From contig JBAOHO010000012.1 in NCBI GenBank assembly GCA_037045355.1, forward strand, positions 62,001 through 126,000: a DNA stretch of 64,000 nucleotides. Direction: 5' to 3'. The first letter of the stretch is position 1; every line of letters begins with the position of its first letter. This document shows, one piece after another, positions 51,964-61,086 of this stretch. The notes beneath the pieces were generated by a model. It did no database searches. It saw only the letters and a list, made by a program, of their open reading frames with translations, and was not told the DNA's origin. Source of the DNA: Candidatus Nanopelagicales bacterium. Its GTDB lineage: Bacteria > Actinomycetota > Actinomycetes > S36-B12 > GCA-2699445. The position numbers and the translations under genes are program-made.

Positions 51964-52710
51964 TCAGGACAACTGCAGCACCCGCCGGGCGATCGTGACT
52001 GCGGTCTGCCGCACGTACTTCTTGCGCTTGTTGTTGAGCGAGGCCTTGCCTTCGACGGCCTCGGCCTGTGCATAGGAAACCCGCACGATGGTGCCTCCCG
52101 CCAGGTGGTAGGCGCTGTACCGGTCAGCCAGCGCCGACGCATCGAACAGCGGGGGCAGCGCCGCCTCGGCCCGGGCCCGGAACAGCACCGTCATCCCACG
52201 AACCCCGTCCAGGCGGCTGGTGGAACCCACCACCCCTTTGGCGTCGGCGGTCAACTTGATGCCGCCGGTGTTCATGGTGACCTTCTCGTTGTACCGGCAT
52301 GACTTGCGCGCCTTCTGCCGGATCTTGTCGAAGGCCGCAGCCGCGCGTCGCTGGGACCGGTACTGGTAGATGTCACTGCGCGTTGCTGTGATGCTCAACT
52401 GCTGCGCATCCCCGTCGACAGGGATCACGGATACGACATGGCGGCGAGGGTCAGGCCCTCGGGCGATGTCGACGGACTTCTTCAGGCAGATGTCCGGTCC
52501 GTCGGCAGTACGGCCGGCACGGATCACGGAGGTCCGACCCTTCTCACCCGTGCGCAGCGATGCTGGAAGGTCCGACACGTGCAGCCCCACTTGCAGGAGT
52601 TGCGCTCGGGTGAGTTGCTGGTGGTTTCCCGCCTGACCCGACGACGGGATCCCCAGCCCCGCCCCCACCACGACAGCCAGACCGATCGCCGATGCAGTGC
52701 GAATACTCAC
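51964..52710 (-). CDS. Secreted basic protein of unknown function
   Basis: A 248-residue exported protein: MSIRTASAIGLAVVVGAGLGI followed by Ser/Gly and a cleavage region near QAG. The mature part (LTRAQLLQVGLHVSDLPASL, SDIYQYRSQRRAAAAFDKIRQKARKSC, GGTIVRVSYAQAEAVEG) resembles the PknH-sensor-like or DUF-type extracytoplasmic folds of mycobacterial secreted proteins only loosely. Two Cys may pair. The GTG start follows GGGAGGGAG. It faces glpD tail to tail. Confidence 0.75.
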   Translation of the reverse strand: MSIRTASAIGLAVVVGAGLGIPSSGQAGNHQQLTRAQLLQVGLHVSDLPASLRTGEKGRTSVIRAGRTADGPDICLKKSVDIARGPDPRRHVVSVIPVDGDAQQLSITATRSDIYQYRSQRRAAAAFDKIRQKARKSCRYNEKVTMNTGGIKLTADAKGVVGSTSRLDGVRGMTVLFRARAEAALPPLFDASALADRYSAYHLAGGTIVRVSYAQAEAVEGKASLNNKRKKYVRQTAVTIARRVLQLS

Positions 52711-53022
52711 GCGGCTCCCTCCCGAGTGCTCACTTCATGGATAGCACCTGCCCACCACCGTGTCGCCATCGGGGACTGGGCCGCCTCTGTGCCGTCACCG
52801 GGCGACTGCGTCAGCCCCTGCGTCGCCGCCCGGCGAAGGGCAGCCTGAGTGCAGCCACCGGCGACGGGCTACTGCGGGTGATATCGACTGGTCAGACCGG
52901 TCCAGTGCAACGGCGAACCACTGTCCGATCAGGAACACCGCCCGATCGGAGAACCACCTCTCGACCGGGACCCTCTTCCCGACGAGGACCCAGCTTCCCG
53001 ACGAGGACCCAGCGGCTGCCGC
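52711..53022. other. Intergenic stretch with a 19-bp repeat
   Basis: 312 bp between the secreted-protein start and the membrane-transferase stop. No gene seen. It holds the 2 x 19 bp repeat at 52975-53012, directly before the stop of the next gene. Confidence 0.55.
52975..53012. repeat. Tandem repeat, 2 x 19 bp
   Basis: Two perfect copies of cttcccgacgaggacccag, ending 10 bp before the stop codon of the minus-strand spermidine-synthase-like gene. Confidence 0.9.
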
Positions 53023-55068
53023 TCAGGAGGTGGTCTGGGCACCAACTGGCGGCGCGGTCCCGGAGGACGCCCCATGGACCGTGCGGGGACGCAACACCAA
53101 CGCCCCCACGTAAAGGACCGCGGCAATGATCAGCAGCGCCTGGTAACCGGTGAGCAGCGCTATGTACTCCAGACATCCGCCCACCATGGCTCCGAGCAAG
53201 TTCATGCCGAACGCGGTGGTGGGTTCCGCGCTCTCGTCGAAGCGCGAGGCGAAGATCACGTTGGCCGTGAACACGGGGAGGAACGTCAAGGCGATGGCCG
53301 CGACCAGTCGCACGGGGGTGGGCAGCGACAACAGTGCGGCGGGTGGAATGAACCACACCAGGGCGATCGACCCCAACAGGACGGTGTAGGCAATCGGCAG
53401 GGGGACGCGGCCGCGCGCGCTGACCCGGTTGAACCAGCGCGTGAACTCCACAGCCAGCAGTACCGCAACCAGGATCCCGGCGAACACGATCGCGTTGACA
53501 AGCCAGGTGGTACCGAACAGCAAAGCGAACATGGTGATGGCCCGGGTCTCCAGCAGCAGGAATGCGGCCCCCAGCAGGAACAGGTCGATGTACCTTCGAC
53601 CGCCGCGCAGTCCCCCACCGGAGAACATCACCGCCAGGCCGCTCAGCACGAGGATCATGACGAGGACCGCGACGTACATACCGGGGATGGTCGGTTCTTT
53701 GAGGTACAGGAACGGCCAGTTGTCCGTTGCGGGCTCCGGGGCCGACGCCAGCAGAGCCGCAGTCGCTTCGACGCTCGCGCAGTCCTGCAAGGCAGGGTCC
53801 TTGGCGATCAAGAGCGATGCGCTGATCTGCTCACTGTTCAGGTCCACACACGGCGCATGTCCGAAGGCTTGCTCCATCGTCCGGGCGAGCCGCCCCACGA
53901 GCCAGGGGTCGCGGTAGTAGTTGTACATCGCGAACACGCCATCGTCGGTGAGCACATCACGAACCCGCTCCATCGACTGCAGCGTGAACAGGTAGGACTC
54001 CAGCCGCAGTTGTGATGCCCCCGCCACCAAGGTGAGCGAATCGGGAAGCGCCAACAGCACGGTGTCGTACTTGTCGTCGGTGTTCTGCAGCCATTCACGG
54101 CCGTCGGTGATGTAGGTCGTGACCCGCGGGTCATCGAACGGCCGATTGGGGTTGGCGGTACTCCCGATCCCCCTGATCTTCGGGTCGATCTCGACGGCCA
54201 CCACACTCTCTGCCCCGCGGGACAGCGCCAGGGCGACGTCCGTGCCAGTGCCTGCGCCGATGATCAGCATCCGCCCGGGCCCGTCACGCAGACTGCGGTC
54301 ATAAGGCAGCGTGTAGAACGGTTCGGCTGCGGCCTTCTTCTCCGCGTCCCAGACTGCCTGATGCGGAACCCCGTTGGCGATCACGGTGGTGACCGGGTTG
54401 ACCGGGGTACCCAGCGATTGGGTCTCGATCTTGTAGTACGGCGACCAGATGGCACCGCTGAGGAACGACTCCGCCGCCAGCACCAGGACAACGACGATCG
54501 CACTCGCGTAGGCCAGCGCAGATGGTTTGGGCAGCAGTAGTGCCAAAGCCATCACAACGACTGCGACACCCCACACGATCGGAGCGGCTCCGAGGAAGCT
54601 GAGCAGCGTGAACCCGGCGATGCCGATGAGCGAACCGATCAGGTCGTAGCGGTACGCATCCAGGCGGGGGAGATCGAAGAAGGGCTCGGCCACCAGCATC
54701 CCGATCCCGGTCAGGATGATCGCCACGAGCGCGAAGATCACCGGTAGCACGATGTAGGGCGGTGGCCCACTGGTGGTGACCGCGGTGAAGAAGATCAGGT
54801 CCGAACTTTCCCGTTCGACTCCGACCGGGACCAGGGTGACGATGAGCAACAGCCCGGCCAGGACGGGCAGGAAGAACACGGGTCGTTTGCCGCCTTTGCG
54901 GGCGCGCAGGAATCCGAGCCCGATCCCGAGGAACGAGGCGAGCAGTACAACGTTGCTGAAGTACGACAGGTGCAGCACGTTCGACCCCAGCCAGCGGATC
55001 AACGCGAGCTCGAGCAGCAGCATCAGGCAACTGGCGACCACAAGCCGCAGGCGAGGGGAGACGATCAC
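53023..55068 (-). CDS. Membrane protein with central spermidine-synthase-like domain
   Basis: A 681-residue protein. Residues 1-225 hold about seven membrane segments; residues about 240-470 form a Rossmann domain of the spermidine-synthase type (MLIIGAGTGTDVALALSRGAESVVAVEIDPKI, TYITDGREWLQ, YDTVLLALPDS); about seven further membrane segments follow. It is a multi-pass membrane aminopropyl/methyl-transferase-like protein, a widespread family with no firm function. TACGAT 6 nt before the GTG at 55068 supports this start against a longer frame to 55164. Confidence 0.82.
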   Translation of the reverse strand: MIVSPRLRLVVASCLMLLLELALIRWLGSNVLHLSYFSNVVLLASFLGIGLGFLRARKGGKRPVFFLPVLAGLLLIVTLVPVGVERESSDLIFFTAVTTSGPPPYIVLPVIFALVAIILTGIGMLVAEPFFDLPRLDAYRYDLIGSLIGIAGFTLLSFLGAAPIVWGVAVVVMALALLLPKPSALAYASAIVVVLVLAAESFLSGAIWSPYYKIETQSLGTPVNPVTTVIANGVPHQAVWDAEKKAAAEPFYTLPYDRSLRDGPGRMLIIGAGTGTDVALALSRGAESVVAVEIDPKIRGIGSTANPNRPFDDPRVTTYITDGREWLQNTDDKYDTVLLALPDSLTLVAGASQLRLESYLFTLQSMERVRDVLTDDGVFAMYNYYRDPWLVGRLARTMEQAFGHAPCVDLNSEQISASLLIAKDPALQDCASVEATAALLASAPEPATDNWPFLYLKEPTIPGMYVAVLVMILVLSGLAVMFSGGGLRGGRRYIDLFLLGAAFLLLETRAITMFALLFGTTWLVNAIVFAGILVAVLLAVEFTRWFNRVSARGRVPLPIAYTVLLGSIALVWFIPPAALLSLPTPVRLVAAIALTFLPVFTANVIFASRFDESAEPTTAFGMNLLGAMVGGCLEYIALLTGYQALLIIAAVLYVGALVLRPRTVHGASSGTAPPVGAQTTS

Positions 55069-55074
55069 CGTGGA

Positions 55075-55080
55075 ATCGTA
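55075..55080 (-). promoter_or_regulatory. -10 element TACGAT before the membrane-transferase gene
   Basis: TACGAT on the minus strand, 6 nt before the GTG at 55068. Confidence 0.5.
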
Positions 55081-55184
55081 GTCGCGCGCGACCGGGGGGC
55101 ACTGACCCGCTACCTGGCGCCGGTCGGTTGGTCCTGCGTGGGGCACCGCCGTGTCCGGCGGCAACTGCGACTGTAAGGAGTTCC

Positions 55185-55190
55185 TAAGAT
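55185..55190 (+). promoter_or_regulatory. -10 element TAAGAT before the PPOX gene
   Basis: TAAGAT ends 6 nt before the GTG at 55197. Another clear leaderless pattern. Confidence 0.55.
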
Positions 55191-55196
55191 GGTCGC

Positions 55197-55604
55197 GTGG
55201 GACACATCGACGACTTCGAGCGCGAGGACTACATCTCCCTGACGACCTTCCGCCGCAACGGGACCGCGGTGGCCACCCCGGTCTGGGTCGCCCGCGACGG
55301 TGATCATCTGTACGTCATCACCGAGGCATCCTCGGGCAAGGCGAAGCGACTGCGGAACTTCTCCCGCGTCATGCTGGCTCCCTGCGACATGCGGGGCAGG
55401 GTTCAGGGTACGTCGGTCGACGGCACCGCCGAACTGCTCGACGAGACAGAGAGCGCTCGAGTCGAGGCCCTGATCAACAGCAAGTACGGGTGGCAGGCGA
55501 AGGCCTTCGGGGCGATGGAGTTCGTGCGCACCCGCGTGGCCTCGGTCCGCGGCCGCCCGGCGAAGTCCAGCCGGGTGGGGATCAGGATCTCCCTCGCCGC
55601 TTGA
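55197..55604 (+). CDS. PPOX-class F420-dependent protein
   Basis: A 135-residue split-barrel protein: DYISLTTFRRNGTAVATPVWVARDGDHLYVITEASSGKAKRLRNF and VMLAPCDMRGRV are hallmarks of the actinobacterial PPOX class associated with coenzyme F420. It may reduce an F420-linked substrate; the target is unknown. The leaderless -10 supports the GTG start. Confidence 0.88.
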   Translation: MGHIDDFEREDYISLTTFRRNGTAVATPVWVARDGDHLYVITEASSGKAKRLRNFSRVMLAPCDMRGRVQGTSVDGTAELLDETESARVEALINSKYGWQAKAFGAMEFVRTRVASVRGRPAKSSRVGIRISLAA

Positions 55605-55685
55605 GCAGGACCACTTCCGGTGTGATCCGCGGGATGCTGTGCGCCAAGTGGTTCCGGCACTCGGATTCCGGTATGACTAGACCTG

Positions 55686-55988
55686 ATGACTACTTCACCG
55701 ACAGCGCAACGGCAGTGGACCTTCTTCACGAACCACGGCCACGTGCTGGTCTTCGTGTCGCGCAATCCCGATGCCCGGGTGCGCGATATCGCCGCCGAGA
55801 TCGGGATCACCGAACGAGCGACCCAGGCGATCCTGTCGGACCTCAGTCAGGCCGGCTACGTGACTGCCACCCGCGTCGGGCGCCGCAACACCTACAGGAT
55901 TCACCCCGATCAGGCGTTCCGGCACCCGGTCGAATCCGAACACACTGTGGGAGAGATTCTGAGCGTTTTCCTCGCCGAGGATCGGTGA
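55686..55988 (+). CDS. Winged-helix (ArsR/MarR-like) regulator
   Basis: A 100-residue single-domain winged helix. WTFFTNHGHVLVFVSRNPD, RVRDIAAEIGITERATQAILSDLSQAGYVTATRVGRRNTY covers the recognition helix and wing. Small proteins of this type are common in actinobacteria; ligand unknown. TATGAC lies 8 nt before the ATG. It is 81 bp after the PPOX gene and may share its transcript. Confidence 0.8.
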   Translation: MTTSPTAQRQWTFFTNHGHVLVFVSRNPDARVRDIAAEIGITERATQAILSDLSQAGYVTATRVGRRNTYRIHPDQAFRHPVESEHTVGEILSVFLAEDR

Positions 55989-56001
55989 GGTTCCACCCCC
56001 C

Positions 56002-56066
56002 CTCATCCCCCTCACACCGGCCCCCTCACACCAGCCCCCCTCACACCAGCCCCCCCTCACACCGGG
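56002..56066. repeat. Tandem repeat, 14-18 bp, CCCCTCACACC units
   Basis: About four copies of ctcacaccagccccc with length changes in the C-run, between the winged-helix gene and the PASTA-protein gene. Confidence 0.85.
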
Positions 56067-56143
56067 CGACCTTCCCATCCTCGCTGCCGCCAACGCCGCG
56101 ATGAAGGCGCACTGATGTGGCGCAGTGACCCGAGGATCGAGGG

Positions 56144-57694
56144 TCAGGTCCAGCGGGAGTCACAACGAATGTAGATGTCCTTGGCCTCAGTGATCCGTTC
56201 GGCGGGCCGTGGGATCTGGTCGATGACCCGCTTGTCGGTACCCCAGACCTTCGGAGCATCCGCCCGAAAGTTGATCTTGTAGCAACTACCGTCCCAACTC
56301 GCCCGCCAGGTGTTCACTGTGAACCCGGCCTTCTCGATGGCTGCCGCGGCCTCCGCTCCCGTCATGCCCATCACATCGGGAACAGGACGCGGTGCCGGGC
56401 AGGAGACCTCGACCCACGGTTGCCTCACCAGACCCCGATACATCCACTTGTAGCAGGTCTTCTGGGTGCTGAACTGCACTTCACTGCCGGGGGTGACCTG
56501 GTTGAGGGGTCCGTCAGCGGCGCTGGTGGCGAACCGGGTTTCGTACAGCCAGGTGTCTTGAGGTCCGCTGCGCAGGGACGGTTGCACCACCTTGGCGGAC
56601 GGCTGCCCGATCGGGAACAGGAATGCCTCGACAACCGTGAGGCCACTGCGGTCAGGGATGTCGGTGGCGATGGCCTGGATGACGGTGCCGCCGCGGACGT
56701 CGCGGTAGGCCGCGGCTGCGGAACCGAGCAACGATGGTTCGGTGACGTTGAGGCTGACGCTTTCCGACCATTGCTCTTCGGGCCACACCCCGGCGGAGAC
56801 CTGCAACTGCACCGGCCCCTGTCCGATCAGCCGGGTGGTGACGGTGAACCGGTTGTCGTCACTGTCGATGACCCCGCCGGCGTCCAACTCCGCACCGTTC
56901 GCCCCTTTGATCCACACATTGATCCAGTTGCCGGGACTGAACCCGCTGGTGTGACCCTCGACGACGAAAGGCTCCCCGGAGACCACCTTGGCAGGAACAG
57001 AGTCGATGGTGACCGCGAACTCGCTCGCTGCAGCGGCAACGCTGCCGCCGCGCCGGAAGTTGGGCATGATCGACCCTGCCGGAGGATTCTTCTGGGTCGG
57101 AGCGACCGGCGGGCTGTCACCCTCGGGTGGCACCGGGTCGGGGGCTTCGCCGCTGTCATCGATCATCACACTGACCGGACCGGTGCGCGCTACGGTGCTC
57201 TGCGGTCGCGACGTGCTCTGACCGGTGCGGTCGGGCAGATCATCGACAGTGCGGTGGATCCGCTCGGCGGCGAACCGCATCGTGTCCGACGACTTGTCGT
57301 AACGAGGCCGGGACAGCACGACCTGCACCTGCCTCGGCGCCGCTGACCGCTCCACCTGATACGTCACCACCGCATTCGGCGGCGCGAAGGCGAACCGGGT
57401 TTCCCACTCCCTCAAGAAATGCCCGATCGTGACATGACTGGGATCGCGGGAGGGTCGATCGGCATACCTGCCCACCGCCCTACTCACCCCGACCAGCTTC
57501 AGCCGCATGTCGGCTTCGTCCTTGCCGGTCAGCGATCCGTTGCGTGCCGTCAACGACCACAGGTGGTCCGGCGCACCGTCACTCGACGCAGCAGGTGCCG
57601 ACTCCGCCGCCGGCAACCCCACCAGCGCGCCGGCTGCCACCCCACTGGCCACGGACAGCACCACCGCGCCTACCGCCTTGCTGGATGTTCGCAT
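56144..57694 (-). CDS. Secreted protein with C-terminal PASTA-like segment
   Basis: A 516-residue exported protein: MRTSSKAVGAVVLSVASGVAAG then AESAPAAS cleavage region. The middle has an Ig-like stretch (FAVTIDSVPAKVVSGEPFVVEG, INVWIKGANGAELDAGGV). The end, VPDVMGMTGAEAAAAIEKAGFTVNTW, matches a PASTA beta-lactam-sensor-type motif, followed by ECxxxNF-type cysteines. PASTA modules bind muropeptides in kinases and PBPs; here no kinase is attached. The ATG at 57694 follows GAGGAGG. Function unknown. Confidence 0.75.
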   Translation of the reverse strand: MRTSSKAVGAVVLSVASGVAAGALVGLPAAESAPAASSDGAPDHLWSLTARNGSLTGKDEADMRLKLVGVSRAVGRYADRPSRDPSHVTIGHFLREWETRFAFAPPNAVVTYQVERSAAPRQVQVVLSRPRYDKSSDTMRFAAERIHRTVDDLPDRTGQSTSRPQSTVARTGPVSVMIDDSGEAPDPVPPEGDSPPVAPTQKNPPAGSIMPNFRRGGSVAAAASEFAVTIDSVPAKVVSGEPFVVEGHTSGFSPGNWINVWIKGANGAELDAGGVIDSDDNRFTVTTRLIGQGPVQLQVSAGVWPEEQWSESVSLNVTEPSLLGSAAAAYRDVRGGTVIQAIATDIPDRSGLTVVEAFLFPIGQPSAKVVQPSLRSGPQDTWLYETRFATSAADGPLNQVTPGSEVQFSTQKTCYKWMYRGLVRQPWVEVSCPAPRPVPDVMGMTGAEAAAAIEKAGFTVNTWRASWDGSCYKINFRADAPKVWGTDKRVIDQIPRPAERITEAKDIYIRCDSRWT

Positions 57695-57916
57695 GTAGTC
57701 CTCCTCGTGACCGACTGAACCGAGGATCGGCGCATCCGGGCTTGCTTCCGCGACCCCCCGAGTGTGAGCCACCACCCCGCCCACCACCAGGGTGAATGCG
57801 TCGGTGCGGGCGATTCGTCGCAAACGTCCCTCTCAACTGGAGTCGGTCTCAACCGAAGTCGGTCTCGACCGCAGTCGCAGGCCCCAAGGCCGGGCGTCGC
57901 CTTCACCGCCATCCAC

Positions 57917-57972
57917 CCCTGGCCATCCGACCCTGGCCATCCGACCCTGGCCATCCGACCCTGGCCATCCGA
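57917..57972. repeat. Perfect tandem repeat, 4 x 14 bp
   Basis: Four identical adjacent copies of ccctggccatccga. Identity among copies points to recent expansion. Confidence 0.95.
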
Positions 57973-58097
57973 CATGGCTACGATCGCCTACACAGCGGGC
58001 GTGAGCCTGCGGGAGTTCCCCGTTGACACCATGCGCAACCCGCCCAACCCGCCCAACCCAGCCGCAGCAGACCCCAGACCCAGCCGATCAGACCCGG

Positions 58098-58137
58098 ACC
58101 GCGGAGGACGAGGAGAGACCGCGGAGGACGAGGAGAG
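58098..58137. repeat. Tandem repeat, 2 x 20 bp, holding the YbaK ribosome site
   Basis: Two perfect 20-bp copies, each starting accgcggaggacgagg and ending in gaggagag-type purines. The GAGGAGAG of the second copy lies 5 nt from the YbaK start and is its ribosome site, so the array may alter initiation. Confidence 0.9.
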
Positions 58138-58142
58138 AGAAC

Positions 58143-58619
58143 ATGGTTGATCGCAACCACCCTTCCGTCGATCGTGTGGTCGCGGACCTGGAATCGAAGG
58201 GACTGGATATCCGGGTCACGTGGCTCGACGACGCCGCCACGACCGCACAAGCAGCGGCGGATGCGCTGGGGACCGAGGTCGGGGCGATCGCCAATTCCCT
58301 GATCTTCACCTTGGATGATCAACCCATCCTGGTGCTCACTTCCGGTCGACACAGAGTCGACACCGCCTGGCTCGGGGGGCGTCTGGGCGGCACCCTGCGG
58401 CGAGCCCCGGCCGAGACGGTACGACAGTCCACAGGACAGGTCATCGGCGGCGTGGCCCCGGTGGGCCACCCCGAACCACTACCGACCTACGTGGACGTCG
58501 TCCTGTCCGACTACCCCAAGGTGTGGGCTGCGGCCGGCCATGCCCACACCGTGTTCCCTCTGACCTTCTCCGATTTGGTCCGAGTGACCGGCGCAACCGT
58601 CACCCCCGTGGAGCCTTGA
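58143..58619 (+). CDS. YbaK/EbsC-type aminoacyl-tRNA deacylase
   Basis: A 158-residue YbaK-family protein that hydrolyses mischarged aminoacyl-tRNA. TAQAAADALGTEVGAIANSLIF, the invariant Lys-region equivalent in LTSGRHRVDTAWLG and GGVAPVGH are family motifs. The ATG at 58143 follows GAGGAGAGAGA; longer frames read the repeat. Which amino acid is cleared is not evident. Confidence 0.88.
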   Translation: MVDRNHPSVDRVVADLESKGLDIRVTWLDDAATTAQAAADALGTEVGAIANSLIFTLDDQPILVLTSGRHRVDTAWLGGRLGGTLRRAPAETVRQSTGQVIGGVAPVGHPEPLPTYVDVVLSDYPKVWAAAGHAHTVFPLTFSDLVRVTGATVTPVEP

Positions 58620-58653
58620 CCCGCGCCATCGCGTCAGGTCGAGGCTCGCGAGT

Positions 58654-58711
58654 CATCCGAGAACAACTCACCCGAGAACAGGCATCCAAGAACAGGCCAT
58701 CCGAGAACAGG
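58654..58711. repeat. Tandem repeat, 14-15 bp, about 4 copies
   Basis: Copies of tcatccgagaacagg with variants, filling the gap between the convergent YbaK and Wzz-Ig genes. Confidence 0.9.
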
Positions 58712-60910
58712 TCAGCCGCGACCGGGTTTCTTCGGCCCCGGCTTCGATTTGGGGCCTGCCTTGGACTTCTTGGCCTTGGGCTTGATCTTCTTGGTCTGAA
58801 CTGAACTGATCGAGGCAGCCTCATAGGTGCTGGACGCGGGGATCGTTGCCACGATCTTGAGTCGCTTACCGACATCGGCTTTGCGCGTCGTGTACTTGCG
58901 TCCCGTCGCTCCTCGGATCTTCTTGGTGCCGCGGTACCACTGGTACGTCATCGTGCCGCTCGGCGTGAAACGACCGGTCGTCGACTTCAGCTTGGCACCC
59001 TGACGCTTCTTGCCGGTGATCTTCGGCTTGCTGGACGCCTTGCGCAGGCCCTTGTCGCCCATCACCGAGTCGGACGTGGCCGTCGCCTCCACGTAGCCGG
59101 GATTGGTCGTTGTGACCTTCGCGAAGATGGTCGAACCGATGTCCTCCGGCTGCAGTGTGTAACGCAGACCGGTGGCCCCATTGATGGGCGTGACCGCAGC
59201 CGCGGACTGCGCGCCGGCGGACTGGCGGTACCAGACGACGTCCGGATCGTTCGGCCAGATGCTGAACACATCGGACAGGTCGACCTCAAGGATGTTCCCG
59301 TACCGCGCATCGCCACCGGGGATCGGCGTCAACGACTGGTCGTCAGGGTTGTAGTACTTGATCTGCGGCACCGAGAGCACCTGAATGATGCCCCGCTCGA
59401 CGATTGCGGTCGGGTCCGACTGCGCCGACTCGACGTCCGCGTAGCCGGTGAGGTGACCCCACGCGGACACCGTAAGCCGGGTCCCGGCGTCAGCATCGCC
59501 AAGGACATAGGTGGCGTTGTCCGCATGCGGAATCGGCTGCCCGTCGCGATACCACTGGTACGTGACCGCGTGCGGCGTCGGGGTGAACGTGACACCGCTG
59601 ACATCAGCGGTGAGCGTCTCCCCCGCGATGGCCTGCCCGGTGATCCCTGGCTTGCCGGTGACACTCAGGACACCGTCGCCGACAGCAGCTGTCTCAGCCG
59701 TGAACAGGGTCAGTGGGATGTAACCCGCCTTGGACACCACCAACTCGGCGCTCAAACGCTTCCCCCGCTGGTCAGAGGTGGGCGTATACGTCGTGCCGGT
59801 GGCCCCTGGGATCGGCTGACCTTCCGCCAGCCATTGGTAGGTGATCGTGTCGGGCGTCGGAACGTACTGACCGGGATCGACGGTCAACGTGGCCCCGACG
59901 GCCGGGGTGCCTGAGATCGACGGTGCGACGGTGTTCTTGATGTCGCTGATCGTCACCGGGCGCGAGGTTGCCGTGTCCGAGTCCAGCCCCGGGAACGAGG
60001 CCGTGACCTTGACCGTCACCTGCTTGCCCAGGTCACCGGTGGTGGGCACGTACGTCTTGTCCGTCGCTCCTGTGATGTCAGCGCCATTCGCCTGCCACTG
60101 GTACGAGTAGGCGAAGTCGGTCCCGGCGGGTTCGAAGTCCCCGTCGGTGTTCACGGTCAGGGTCTCCCCCGGATGCGGGGCACCCAGGATCATCGGCTGA
60201 CCGACTGCGAGGATCCACAGAGCCTGCTTGTCCGACAGTTGCATGGTCGGGCGATGCTCGATGGGGTCGAACCCGTCGCCGTTCTGGGTGCACGACATCT
60301 GGACGGCGCCCTTGATGTCGGTGTCAGGTGAGTCCGAGCGGCCCGACGAAAGGTCCCGGGCCAGCAGGGCAGCCACCGCGGCCACGACCGCTGCCACAAC
60401 GACTGCCAGAGCCAGCAGCAGCGCGCGACTGAAGCCACTGGGATTCTCTGGCGGTACGGCGGGCGAGAGCAGCTTGGGCACGAAGTACTCCTTGTACGTC
60501 GTGTCCTGGAGTGTTTGAGTGGCCATCTCGTTCGCGAGCAGAGCGGCAGTCTCGGGATCGTCGGCAGTGGCAGTCGTCGTCAGGTTCAGCGTGGCGCTGG
60601 GAATCTCGATCGACACCGCCCGCTCGACGTCCTTGGCGGACAAGCCCGCCTTCTGTCCCACACGCTGTGTCACCTCGGGGGAAAGCAGGTAAGTCGGAAT
60701 CTGAGAGGCGACCGTTCGCAGGAAAGTGTCCGACATCGATCTCGTCGGGACCAGCCCGACCACGGACTCCGACTGGTACTCCTTCTGCTGAGTCACGATG
60801 ATGACACCGGCCGGGACCAGCACCACAAGGGCGCCGACAAGTGCGGCGATCCAGTGCTGCCGTATCGCGATCAGAACACCAGCCAAGCCGGTCGGGTTCG
60901 GGTGACTCAC
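58712..60910 (-). CDS. Wzz-like protein fused to Ig-like repeats
   Basis: A 732-residue protein. Residues 1-185 look like a polysaccharide co-polymerase (Wzz/YveK) unit: membrane helix 21-40, a loop with EYQSESVVGLVPTRSMSD, and membrane helix 163-185. Basic residues follow (ARDLSSGR). Then come about five Ig-like repeats (roughly 235-320, 325-412, 418-505, 515-613, 620-705), each with a YQW core and a GATxxTYxPT-type strand pair: YSYQWQANGADITGATDKTY, ITYQWLAEGQPIPGATGTTY, VTYQWYRDGQPIPHADNATY. The last 25 residues are Lys-rich (KPKAKKSKAGPKSKPGPKKPG). It diverges from GT2 and flippase genes. TAGCCT 7 nt before the GTG supports this start. Confidence 0.82.
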   Translation of the reverse strand: MSHPNPTGLAGVLIAIRQHWIAALVGALVVLVPAGVIIVTQQKEYQSESVVGLVPTRSMSDTFLRTVASQIPTYLLSPEVTQRVGQKAGLSAKDVERAVSIEIPSATLNLTTTATADDPETAALLANEMATQTLQDTTYKEYFVPKLLSPAVPPENPSGFSRALLLALAVVVAAVVAAVAALLARDLSSGRSDSPDTDIKGAVQMSCTQNGDGFDPIEHRPTMQLSDKQALWILAVGQPMILGAPHPGETLTVNTDGDFEPAGTDFAYSYQWQANGADITGATDKTYVPTTGDLGKQVTVKVTASFPGLDSDTATSRPVTISDIKNTVAPSISGTPAVGATLTVDPGQYVPTPDTITYQWLAEGQPIPGATGTTYTPTSDQRGKRLSAELVVSKAGYIPLTLFTAETAAVGDGVLSVTGKPGITGQAIAGETLTADVSGVTFTPTPHAVTYQWYRDGQPIPHADNATYVLGDADAGTRLTVSAWGHLTGYADVESAQSDPTAIVERGIIQVLSVPQIKYYNPDDQSLTPIPGGDARYGNILEVDLSDVFSIWPNDPDVVWYRQSAGAQSAAAVTPINGATGLRYTLQPEDIGSTIFAKVTTTNPGYVEATATSDSVMGDKGLRKASSKPKITGKKRQGAKLKSTTGRFTPSGTMTYQWYRGTKKIRGATGRKYTTRKADVGKRLKIVATIPASSTYEAASISSVQTKKIKPKAKKSKAGPKSKPGPKKPGRG

Positions 60911-60917
60911 GCTCGGC

Positions 60918-60923
60918 AGGCTA
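60918..60923 (-). promoter_or_regulatory. -10 element TAGCCT before the Wzz-Ig gene
   Basis: TAGCCT on the minus strand, 7 nt before the GTG at 60910; no ribosome site. Confidence 0.5.
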
Positions 60924-61073
60924 CTGCCTGGCAGCAGATGTCGGTACCAACAGGGTTGACCCGCTCCATGCTGAGCGGATGACGAGTGAGTAGTGGGACT
61001 ACTCGCGAGGAAGACAACGCCGCAGATCGCCGCTGCCGGGCGCGAAGGGGCCAGGCACTTCCCGCTCGGACAC

Positions 61074-61079
61074 TAGGCT
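61074..61079 (+). promoter_or_regulatory. -10 element TAGGCT before the GT2 gene
   Basis: TAGGCT ends 7 nt before the GTG at 61087; divergent from the Wzz-Ig promoter 150 bp away. Confidence 0.5.
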
Positions 61080-61086
61080 CATACCT

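Larger units (their letters stand above)
57695..58142. other. Divergent region with repeats
   Basis: 448 bp between the PASTA-protein start and the YbaK start; no gene supported. Contains ctcaaccgaagtcgg-like duplications near 57838-57885, the 4 x 14 bp array at 57917-57972 and the 2 x 20 bp array at 58098-58137. Confidence 0.6.

Noticed and set aside
57917..57972. Possible CRISPR array (four short direct repeats)
   Set aside because: The copies are contiguous with no spacers and no cas genes are near. The same holds for the other arrays, including 49873-49953 and 41929-41980.
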